NCBI GenBank assembly: GCA_934277845.1
Contig: CAKQVV010000005.1
Coordinates: 1-43,851, forward strand
Direction: 5' to 3'
Source of the DNA: an uncultured Clostridia bacterium
Lineage (GTDB): Bacteria; Bacillota; Clostridia; Christensenellales; Pumilibacteraceae
Length of the DNA stretch: 43,851 nt
The position numbers were made by a program, and so were the translations under genes. Within the stretch, counting starts at the first letter, position 1. Each line of letters starts with the position of its first letter. Under the pieces are notes generated by a model. The model saw nothing but the letters and a program-made list of their open reading frames with translations. It did not search any database and was not told where the DNA came from. Of this stretch, positions 7,714-13,989 are shown piece after piece.

Positions 7714-9452
7714 TTTTTCAATTCCTCCTCTTTGTTTTGCGACAGGCAGATTTCTCTGTACACTTCGCAGGTATCGATGAGTTCTTCGTGCTTGCCCATG
7801 CCCGCGATCTTGCCGTCGTCCAGCACCACTATTAGGTCGCAATGCTTGATCGCGGTCGCGCGCTGGGAAACGGTGACGGTCGTCAGTCCTTCGTTTCGGC
7901 TCATTGCGCCCAACGCTTTACGGAGTTTCGCGTCGGTCGCAAAGTCGAGCGCGGAAGAACTGTCGTCGAGGATGACAATATCCGGCGAGGAAACGAGCGC
8001 ACGCGCGATCGTCAGGCGTTGCCGCTGACCGCCCGAGAGGTTTTTGCCGTCCTGCGCGATCGTAAAGTCAAGCCCGCCGGGGAGCGTATCTACAAACTCG
8101 GCGGACTGCGAAATTTCGAGTGCCTTGCGGATTTCTTCGTCGGTCGCGTCCTCTTTGCCCCAGCGCATATTGTCGCGCACGGTACCCTGAAACAGTACCG
8201 CTTTTTGCGGTACTACGCCGAATACAGAGGCGAGTTCTGCGTTGTTATAGGTTTTTACGTCGTTGCCGAAAACTTTGACCGAGCCTTCGGTCGCGTCGTA
8301 CAATCTCGGTACAAGGCTGACCAGCGTGGTCTTGCCGCTGCCCGTGCCGCCTAAGACGCCCACGCTTTCGCCCCTGTTCACGGTGAGAGTGACGTGTTCC
8401 AGCGACGGAGCGGGACTGCCGGCGTAAGCGAACGACACGTCGTGCATTTCGATCGCGGGAGCGGTGCGGTCGGGCGTCGCGCCTTTGCCTTCTTCCATGG
8501 ACGAGGACACGGCGAGAACTTCGTTGATACGCGCCGCCGAAGCCGAAGCCTTGGTGAACGTGACGAGCAGGTTTGCGAACACGACGAGCGCATTGAGAAT
8601 CTGCGTCATATAGTTGATGAGCGCGATGACCTCGCCCTGCGTCAGCGAACCGTAATAGACGGTCTTGCCGCCGAAGTACAGCACCGCGATGATGCCGAGG
8701 TTAAGTACGGCGTAGGTCAGCGGGTTTAAGAGCGCGGACAATGCGCTGACGCGGATAGACGAAGAGGAGAGGTTTTCCGCGGCTTTTGCAAACGCCGATT
8801 TTTCGCGGTCTTCCGCACCGAACGCGCGGATAACTCTCGCGCCCGAAAGGTTTTCTTTCGTCAGCCTCGTCACGTCGTCGAGTTTGGACTGCACGGTCTT
8901 GTACTTCGGGAGCGTGAACGACATAATGAGCCACAGTATCGCGCCGACAACGAGCGTTACCGCCGCGAATATCAGCGACAACTTAAGATTGATCAGCATC
9001 GCCATGACGATCGCGCCGACCACGATGAACGGCGCGCGGAGAATCAGGCGGATAAACATCGCCACGCCCTGTTGCGCCTGGTTCACGTCCGCGGTCAGGC
9101 GGGTGATCAGCGAAGTCGTGGAAAAACGGTCGAGTTCGGTATACGAAAAAGTGTTGATGTGACGGTAAAGGTCGCGGCGCAGGTTGGTGCCGAAACCCAG
9201 CGCCGCGCGAGATGCGAAAAACTGGGCGGTCAACGAGAATCCGAGCCCGAACACGCCCAAGCCCAGCACGATAAGTCCGCCGGTTATAAGCCCCGAATAA
9301 TTGCCGGCTTGACCGCACGGTATCGCCGTGTCGATTATCCGGGCGACGACGAGCGGCGTGATAAGTTCGAAAACGGCTTCGAGGAGTTTAAACAGCGGTC
9401 CCGAAATCGTCTTGAACCAGTAGCCTTTCAGATATTTGATCAGTTTCAGCAT
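7710..9452 (-). CDS. ABC exporter half-transporter, degenerate-site subunit
   Basis: This 580-residue protein has an N-terminal ABC_membrane domain (residues about 15-300) and a nucleotide-binding domain with Walker A GGTGSGKTT and signature NLSGGQRQR. The Walker B catalytic glutamate is replaced (ILDDSSSALD), and the switch histidine is Gln (VSQRATAI). These changes mark the degenerate half of a heterodimeric exporter. It is the first gene of a two-gene minus-strand operon. Its final codons overlap the start of the partner (four-base ATGA overlap), fitting stoichiometric production. Start ATG 9452 lacks a strong Shine-Dalgarno sequence. No neighbouring MarR or TetR regulator is seen. The substrate cannot be inferred. 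Confidence 0.9.
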   Translation of the reverse strand: MLKLIKYLKGYWFKTISGPLFKLLEAVFELITPLVVARIIDTAIPCGQAGNYSGLITGGLIVLGLGVFGLGFSLTAQFFASRAALGFGTNLRRDLYRHINTFSYTELDRFSTTSLITRLTADVNQAQQGVAMFIRLILRAPFIVVGAIVMAMLINLKLSLIFAAVTLVVGAILWLIMSFTLPKYKTVQSKLDDVTRLTKENLSGARVIRAFGAEDREKSAFAKAAENLSSSSIRVSALSALLNPLTYAVLNLGIIAVLYFGGKTVYYGSLTQGEVIALINYMTQILNALVVFANLLVTFTKASASAARINEVLAVSSSMEEGKGATPDRTAPAIEMHDVSFAYAGSPAPSLEHVTLTVNRGESVGVLGGTGSGKTTLVSLVPRLYDATEGSVKVFGNDVKTYNNAELASVFGVVPQKAVLFQGTVRDNMRWGKEDATDEEIRKALEISQSAEFVDTLPGGLDFTIAQDGKNLSGGQRQRLTIARALVSSPDIVILDDSSSALDFATDAKLRKALGAMSRNEGLTTVTVSQRATAIKHCDLIVVLDDGKIAGMGKHEELIDTCEVYREICLSQNKEEELKK

Positions 9453-9497
9453 ACGGTTAGTCCCACAATATAGTTTACGCGCACGCGCGTATAAAGT

Positions 9498-9526
9498 ATT
9501 CTAGCACAATTCGCAGGCTGAGTAAA
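9498..9526 (-). promoter_or_regulatory. promoter of the ABC exporter operon
   Basis: Read on the minus strand: TTTACT (complement of 9521-9526), 17-base spacer, TAGAAT (complement of 9498-9503). It lies 45 bases upstream of the ATG at 9452. It is divergent from the kinase promoter. Confidence 0.65.
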
Positions 9527-9642
9527 CCTATTTGCGCCGATTGCGCGAATTTTGTTTCGCCGAAGTTTTTTATCGACTCGATTGCGCCGATTGCACGATA
9601 AGACACTTTTTATTGATTTTTGCATCACGGGACAGTAAACGG

Positions 9643-9671
9643 TTGCGATTTTTCCGCGGCTTTGATATGAT
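9643..9671 (+). promoter_or_regulatory. promoter of the NahK-like kinase
   Basis: TTGCGA (9643-9648), 17-base spacer, TATGAT (9666-9671). The resulting leader is about 55 bases and contains the nested hairpin listed next. Confidence 0.65.
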
Positions 9672-9685
9672 TGACGTGAAAAAAT

Positions 9686-9719
9686 GCGGTGCGCACGGGA
9701 GCAACCCGTGACAAACCGC
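9686..9719 (+). promoter_or_regulatory. nested hairpin in the kinase leader, abutting the ribosome site
   Basis: GCGGT (9686-9690) pairs with ACCGC (9715-9719), enclosing CACGGG (9694-9699) paired with CCCGTG (9705-9710). The structure ends three bases before the GAGGAG ribosome site (9722-9727), so it could influence translation. No T-tract follows, so it is not a terminator. Confidence 0.45.
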
Positions 9720-9733
9720 CCGAGGAGTTTTTT

Positions 9734-10822
9734 ATGAACGAAAAAGACCTTGAAAAGATCGTCGGCAGTTTTGCGATCGAAGAAAAAGTCAGATTCGTAA
9801 AGCCTTACGGCGACGGACACATCAACGATACTTACCTTGTCGTAACCGACGGGAAGAAGTACATACTTCAACGCATCAACGACTCGATTTTCCGCGACGT
9901 CGACATGCTGATGGGCAATATCGAAAAGGTGCTCGCGCACGCAAAAAAGAATATCGCGGCGGCGGGCGGCGATCCCGATCGCGAAACCATGACGCTTATC
10001 CCGTCGAAAAGCGGCAAGTCGTATATCCGCGAAGAGAGCGGGTGCTGGCGGGTGTATCTGTATATCGACAATACGGTGTCGCTCAACCTTGCGCGCAGCG
10101 ACGAGGACTTCTATGAGAGCGGCGTTGCGTTCGGCAAGTTCGCGCGCATGCTCGACGGCTTCGACGTGGACGAAATCCGCGACGTTATCCCGAATTTCCA
10201 CAACACCGTTTCGCGCTATCGCGATTTCACGGCTTCTTTGAACGCCGACAAGGCGGGGAGAAGAGCAAACTGCGAAGAAGAAATCGGGTTCGTCACCGAT
10301 CACGCTTACCTTGCGAGTAAGATCGTGGATATGCTGAATAGCGGCGAGATCCCAAAACGCGTCACGCACAACGACACCAAACTCAACAACGTCCTGCTGG
10401 ACGCAAAAACGGGCAAGGCGGTCGCGGTCATCGACCTCGATACCGTCATGGGCGGTTCGGTCGTGTACGATTTCGGCGATTCGGTGCGTTTCGGCTGTTC
10501 CACCGCGCTCGAAGACGAAGCGGATCTCGACAAAGTGCATTTTTCTCTGCAACTTTTCGACGTGTATTCCCGCGGTTTTATCGGCGCGATGAAAGGCGTA
10601 ATCACCGACAAGGAAACGGACACGCTCCCGCTCGGCTCGGTCATGATGACCTACGAGTGCGGCATGCGTTTCCTTGCCGACTACCTCGACGGCGATACCT
10701 ATTTCAAGGTCACTAAACCCGATCATAACCTTATACGCTCCAGAACACAGTTCCGCCTCGTTTCCGAAATGCTCGCTCATTACGACGAGATGCTGGCAGT
10801 CGTGCGTAAATACGCAAAGTAA
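9734..10822 (+). CDS. N-acetylhexosamine 1-kinase-like phosphotransferase
   Basis: ATG 9734 lies six bases after GAGGAG; an in-frame start at 9689 falls within the leader hairpin and is disfavoured. The 362-residue protein belongs to the aminoglycoside phosphotransferase/choline-kinase fold. GDGHINDTY at the N terminus and QRINDSIF are characteristic of the NahK (Bifidobacterium N-acetylhexosamine 1-kinase) group. The catalytic loop is THNDTKLNNVLLD and the metal-binding segment is AVIDLDTVMGG. NahK phosphorylates GlcNAc/GalNAc released from mucin or milk glycans at C1. The closest activity here may be on another sugar or sugar-like alcohol. It is apparently a single-gene unit with its own promoter. 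Family is confident; substrate is inferred. Confidence 0.75.
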   Translation: MNEKDLEKIVGSFAIEEKVRFVKPYGDGHINDTYLVVTDGKKYILQRINDSIFRDVDMLMGNIEKVLAHAKKNIAAAGGDPDRETMTLIPSKSGKSYIREESGCWRVYLYIDNTVSLNLARSDEDFYESGVAFGKFARMLDGFDVDEIRDVIPNFHNTVSRYRDFTASLNADKAGRRANCEEEIGFVTDHAYLASKIVDMLNSGEIPKRVTHNDTKLNNVLLDAKTGKAVAVIDLDTVMGGSVVYDFGDSVRFGCSTALEDEADLDKVHFSLQLFDVYSRGFIGAMKGVITDKETDTLPLGSVMMTYECGMRFLADYLDGDTYFKVTKPDHNLIRSRTQFRLVSEMLAHYDEMLAVVRKYAK

Positions 10823-10864
10823 GCGGTCTAAATAACTTTTATTGTAATTACTTGTTCCATGTAT

Positions 10865-10923
10865 GGGATTCCACGAAACGAGCGGACGCAAAACGCGTTC
10901 GCTCGTTTCTCTGAATGACGAGG
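10865..10923 (-). repeat. solo copy of the constant-arm/variable-palindrome repeat (inverted orientation)
   Basis: GGGATTCCACG (10865-10875) and CTCTGAATGACGAGG form the constant arms seen in the large arrays near 27.7-28.5 and 37.9-38.4 kb. The interior is an imperfect palindrome, AAACGAGCG and CGCTCGTTT, unlike the cores of the other copies. It sits between the kinase and fucO. Confidence 0.7.
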
Positions 10924-11006
10924 CGGCAGTAAAACTTATCGTTCGATTATTAAAAACGTTTAGCCTGATATAAAGGCTCTCCTTAAAAAATTAATCCCAC
11001 TGTCAA

Positions 11007-11040
11007 TTTCGGGCAAAATTTGTGAAAGTTTTGCCCGAAA
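11007..11040 (+). promoter_or_regulatory. 12-bp perfect inverted repeat upstream of fucO
   Basis: TTTCGGGCAAAA (11007-11018) and TTTTGCCCGAAA (11029-11040) are separated by 10 bases. The element is about 65 bases upstream of the fucO -35 box. No T-tract follows, so it is either an operator/activator site or a weak terminator of the kinase transcript. The rest of 10924-11104 is AT-rich and shows no gene. Confidence 0.5.
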
Positions 11041-11104
11041 ACTTGTTAAAGTGACGGTTAAAAGTGTGCAATCGGTAAAAAATTACTCAATTACGAAAAT
11101 TTAT

Positions 11105-11133
11105 TTGAAATTTCGGGATTCCGAGGGTATAAT
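11105..11133 (+). promoter_or_regulatory. sigma-A promoter of fucO
   Basis: TTGAAA (11105-11110), 17-base spacer, TATAAT (11128-11133). The leader to ATG 11210 is about 70 bases and includes a small CCGAT/ATCGG hairpin. Confidence 0.8.
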
Positions 11134-11209
11134 AATAACGTAAGTCCGATTATCGGCGGTTGCGCCGGTTGCGGACAAGCGAAAAACAATCGAAAAGGAG
11201 CGTAAAATT

Positions 11210-12358
11210 ATGAGAATGGTACTCAACGAAACGAGTTATTTCGGCGCGGGTTGCAGAAAGGAACTTAAAGGCGAACTTGCTCGTCGCGGTTACGAAAAAG
11301 CGTTCGTGGTTTCGGACAAAGACCTCGTTAAATTCGGCGTTGCGAAGCTCGTCACCGACGAACTGGACGACGCGGGCGTAGGTTACGTTGTCTACGACGA
11401 CGTAAAGGCTAACCCCACGATTCACAACGTGCAGACAGGCTACGGCAAATTCAAGGAATTCGCGCCCGACGTCATCATCGCTATCGGCGGCGGCTCGGTC
11501 ATCGACACGGCAAAGGCGATCGGCATCATTGCGACCAACCCCGATTTTTACGACGTGCGTTCGCTCGAGGGCGTTGCCGACACTAAAAACAAGGCGTTCC
11601 CGATCATGGCGTTCGCGACCACGTCCGGAACGGCGGCGGAAGTCACCATAAACTATGTTATCACCGACGAGGAAGAGGGCAGAAAACTCGTTTGCGTCGA
11701 TCCGCACGATATTCCCGTCGTGGCGTTCAACGACGCGGAAATGATGACCAGCATGCCCAAAGGCTTGACCGCGGCTACCGGTATGGACGCGCTCACGCAC
11801 GCTATCGAAGGTTATATCACCAAAGGCGCGAACCCGCTTTCCGATCTTCTTTGCTGGAACAGCATCAGGATGATCGCCGAAAACCTTGCTACCGCGACTT
11901 TCGACGGCAAGAACGCCGCCGCGCGCGAGGGTATGGCTATGGGCAGTTACGTTGCCGGTATGGCGTTCTCCAACGTGGGACTGGGCATCGTCCACTCGAT
12001 GGCACACCCGCTCGGCGCGCGTTACGACATCGCGCACGGCGTGGCGAACGCGCTTTTGCTGCCGTTCGTTATGGAATTCAACATGTCCGCCGCGAAGAAG
12101 AAATACGGCGACATCGCCCGCGCTATGGGCGTTAAGATCGAAGGTTTGACCGAGGACCAAGCCGCGCTTGCCGCTATCGACGCGGTGCGCACGCTGTCAA
12201 AGGCTATCGGTATTCCGCAGCGACTCGGCGAAATCGGCATCAAAGAGGAGCAACTCCCGCAACTCGCCGCCGACGCGCTTATCGATCCCTGCACCGGCGG
12301 AAATCCAAAGGACGTTACGGTCGGGGATATCCTCGCGATCTACAAAAAAGCGCTGTAA
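11210..12358 (+). CDS. fucO: lactaldehyde reductase (iron-containing alcohol dehydrogenase)
   Basis: This 382-residue protein follows E. coli FucO almost motif for motif. Shared segments include LNETSYFG at the start, AIGGGSVIDTAKAIGII for the dinucleotide site, DVRSLEGV, TSGTAAEVTINYVITDEE, CVDPHDIP, and the metal-binding DALTHAIEGYIT, HSMAHPLGA and AHGVANALLLP histidines. The C terminus also matches (CTGGNPKDVT). The enzyme reduces L-lactaldehyde to 1,2-propanediol with NADH, the redox-balancing end of anaerobic fucose and rhamnose breakdown. It may also reduce glycolaldehyde. ATG 11210 follows AAAGGAG; a second ATG at 11216 is also possible. It is monocistronic, with its own promoter and terminator. 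No fucose operon is adjacent, so the lower pathway genes must be elsewhere. Confidence 0.93.
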   Translation: MRMVLNETSYFGAGCRKELKGELARRGYEKAFVVSDKDLVKFGVAKLVTDELDDAGVGYVVYDDVKANPTIHNVQTGYGKFKEFAPDVIIAIGGGSVIDTAKAIGIIATNPDFYDVRSLEGVADTKNKAFPIMAFATTSGTAAEVTINYVITDEEEGRKLVCVDPHDIPVVAFNDAEMMTSMPKGLTAATGMDALTHAIEGYITKGANPLSDLLCWNSIRMIAENLATATFDGKNAAAREGMAMGSYVAGMAFSNVGLGIVHSMAHPLGARYDIAHGVANALLLPFVMEFNMSAAKKKYGDIARAMGVKIEGLTEDQAALAAIDAVRTLSKAIGIPQRLGEIGIKEEQLPQLAADALIDPCTGGNPKDVTVGDILAIYKKAL

Positions 12359-12400
12359 CAGCAGCCGGGCACAACCCTATAAGTTAATAAAGAAAAACGA

Positions 12401-12439
12401 AACCGCTTGCGTGGACGTGTGCCGTCGCAGGCGGTTTTT
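12401..12439 (+). terminator. intrinsic terminator of fucO
   Basis: AACCGCTTGCG (12401-12411) pairs with CGCAGGCGGTT (12426-12436) with one G-T wobble, followed by TTTTT. Confidence 0.88.
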
Positions 12440-12483
12440 GCGTGTTGTATTTTAAGATTAAAGATTTTACAAACCAGTCGGGC

Positions 12484-12726
12484 TTAATCTAATTCCAGAA
12501 TATCGGCAGAGAAAAGAGGATCGTCGAAAAATTCGCCTATCGATATGCCCAAGGTCTGCGTCAGTTTCAGGATAACGGCAACGGTAGGGCTTTTCGTGTG
12601 TCCGCGATACAGGTTCTGAAGCGTGGAAACGGGCAATCCCGCATCCGCGGCAAGCCGGTACAGACTTATTCCGCGTTCCGAAAGATAAAAATCTATTCTT
12701 TTTGCAACTGCTTCGCCGGTGGTCAT
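12484..12726 (-). CDS. small XRE-family helix-turn-helix regulator
   Basis: An HTH_3-type domain occupies almost the whole protein: AKRIDFYLSERGISLYRLAADAGLPVSTLQNLYRG, then a second helix pair with LTQTLGISIGEFF. The start is placed at ATG 12726, eight bases after a GAGG run, giving 80 residues. An upstream ATG at 12768 is embedded in a TATAATG sequence that looks like the -10 box, so it is less likely. The protein is probably a homodimeric DNA-binding repressor in the cytosol. A 15-bp palindrome lies directly upstream in the promoter region, suggesting autoregulation. It is divergent from the membrane-fused XRE gene at 13059. Confidence 0.82.
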   Translation of the reverse strand: MTTGEAVAKRIDFYLSERGISLYRLAADAGLPVSTLQNLYRGHTKSPTVAVILKLTQTLGISIGEFFDDPLFSADILELD

Positions 12727-12772
12727 CTCTTTTTCCTCGCCGACTCCTTGTAATTTCTTCGGATTCATTATA

Positions 12773-12787
12773 TCAACCGTCGGTTGA
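12773..12787. promoter_or_regulatory. 15-bp palindrome, candidate autoregulatory operator
   Basis: TCAACCG-T-CGGTTGA is a perfect palindrome around one central base. It lies immediately upstream of the TATAAT (minus strand, complement of about 12767-12772) that would drive the small XRE gene, so binding would block the polymerase. Confidence 0.6.
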
Positions 12788-12798
12788 AAAAATATGCG

Positions 12799-12826
12799 TC
12801 AATTGACACATAGTACTCAATTGAGT
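12799..12826. promoter_or_regulatory. repeated TCAATTGA sites, second inside a 12-bp palindrome
   Basis: TCAATTGA occurs at 12799-12806 and again at 12817-12824. The second is inside the perfect palindrome ACTCAATTGAGT (12815-12826). The 18-base spacing is roughly two helical turns. These are candidate regulator-binding sites in the divergent intergenic region. Confidence 0.45.
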
Positions 12827-12890
12827 TGCAATTTTCGGAAAAATGTGTTAAAATCGTGTCGTAATCGACGAAAAAATCGCCAAACGGAAG

Positions 12891-12931
12891 AAATTCAACT
12901 AATCGTAAAGCAAATTCAACCAGTCGTTTAG
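12891..12931 (+). promoter_or_regulatory. phased direct repeats upstream of the membrane-XRE promoter
   Basis: Two similar 20-base sites begin at 12891 and 12912, sharing AAATTCAAC followed by a TCGT block. The 21-base period places them on the same face of the helix. They end ten bases before the -35 box at 12941, a typical position for an activator or repressor pair. Confidence 0.5.
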
Positions 12932-12940
12932 TTTGGGATC

Positions 12941-12969
12941 TTTACTAATTCGCCGACAAGTGTTATAAT
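12941..12969 (+). promoter_or_regulatory. promoter of the membrane-XRE gene
   Basis: TTTACT (12941-12946), 17-base spacer, TATAAT (12964-12969). Confidence 0.7.
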
Positions 12970-13058
12970 CACCATAGACTTTGGAAGCCGGAGCGGTCGG
13001 CGGTTGTCGTTCGGTTAAGCGCGAAAAAAGTCAATCTAAAAATTATTCGGAGGAATAA

Positions 13059-13886
13059 ATGGAGAACGGTGAAAAAATCGCGTCGCTCAGGAAAGCCAAA
13101 GGCATGACGCAAGCGGAACTGGGGACGGAACTCAACGTGACGTTTCAGGCAGTGTCGAAGTGGGAGAGAGGAGAATCCTATCCGGACTTTGACACGATGT
13201 CGAGACTGGCAAAACTTTTCGGCGTGCCGCTGAGTTATTTCGAGGCGGACGACGGCGAAGCGGAAACTGCGGCAACCGCCGAGATGCCGGAGCAGAAGGT
13301 TATGCTGGGCGTGTGCAAGGATTGCGGCAGAACGGTTTACGAGGGCGAGGAAGCGACTACAGAACCCGCGCTCGTGTGTAGCAAGTGCGCGGAAAGAAAA
13401 AAGCAGGAAGCCAAACGTGCCGCGGACGAAGCGGAAAAACAAAAACGCGCTGCCGAGCAAGCGAAACTCGACAAAACTCATAAAATTCGCAATCGCGGAC
13501 TGATATGGGCGGGTATTATTATAGGAGTTATCATTATATTAGGCATAGTCGGACTGGTGAAGGATCCGACAAACGTCGGCTATACTTTGGGAGGTATGGC
13601 TATAATACTCGTTTTCGGTTATACGTTTGTGGCTCAACTTTTCTGGGACGGCGTGGTTGCCGACATTACGTTTTTCGGCGGAAAGATAGTCGGTATGCCC
13701 GGCGTTATATTCAGTCTGGATCTCGACGGAGTTATATTCCTTGTTGTAGTAAAAATACTGTTTGCGATCATTAAGTTCATTATCTGGCTCGCGACGTTTT
13801 TAGCGGCGGCAGTCGTGGCGATGATTATTTCGCCGTTTACGTTCTTCTTTGCGCTCAGAAAACTCAATCGCGGCGAAGAACTTTAA
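13059..13886 (+). CDS. membrane-bound XRE regulator with zinc-ribbon-like segment
   Basis: ATG 13059 follows GGAGG. Residues 1-65 form a clear XRE HTH (IASLRKAKGMTQAELGTELNVTFQAVSKWERGESYP). Residues about 84-112 hold two Cys pairs (CKDCGRTVY and CSKCAE), a likely zinc ribbon. A charged Ala/Lys/Glu-rich coiled segment follows. The C-terminal half contains about four strongly hydrophobic segments (about 148-167, 175-195, 225-245, 250-268). The protein would therefore tether a DNA-binding domain to the membrane, as in some Firmicute XRE-transmembrane regulators. Ligand and targets are unknown. The upstream phased repeats may be its own binding sites. No frameshift or truncation is seen. Confidence 0.8.
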   Translation: MENGEKIASLRKAKGMTQAELGTELNVTFQAVSKWERGESYPDFDTMSRLAKLFGVPLSYFEADDGEAETAATAEMPEQKVMLGVCKDCGRTVYEGEEATTEPALVCSKCAERKKQEAKRAADEAEKQKRAAEQAKLDKTHKIRNRGLIWAGIIIGVIIILGIVGLVKDPTNVGYTLGGMAIILVFGYTFVAQLFWDGVVADITFFGGKIVGMPGVIFSLDLDGVIFLVVVKILFAIIKFIIWLATFLAAAVVAMIISPFTFFFALRKLNRGEEL

Positions 13887-13907
13887 TACATAATTTTTTG
13901 CGTATCG

Positions 13908-13931
13908 CGGTCGGGAGCATCTGCCCGACCG
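13908..13931 (+). terminator. GC-rich hairpin after the membrane-XRE gene
   Basis: CGGTCGGG (13908-13915) pairs with CCCGACCG (13924-13931) over an 8-base loop. It lacks a proper T-tract, so termination would be weak. Confidence 0.45.
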
Positions 13932-13989
13932 TTACGAATTTGATTTGCGGGCAAGCGGCGATCCCGCGCCCGGGAGGAGAGAGTAAAAA

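Noticed and set aside
11019..11065. A Rex-type operator (TTGTTAA/TTAACAA) upstream of fucO
   Set aside because: Half-site-like sequences occur (TTGTGAA, TTGTTAA) but the second half and the spacing do not match the Rex consensus.
12724..12768. The earlier ATG (12768) as start of the small XRE regulator
   Set aside because: It is embedded in the likely -10 box and lacks a ribosome site, while ATG 12726 has one and begins right before the conserved domain.
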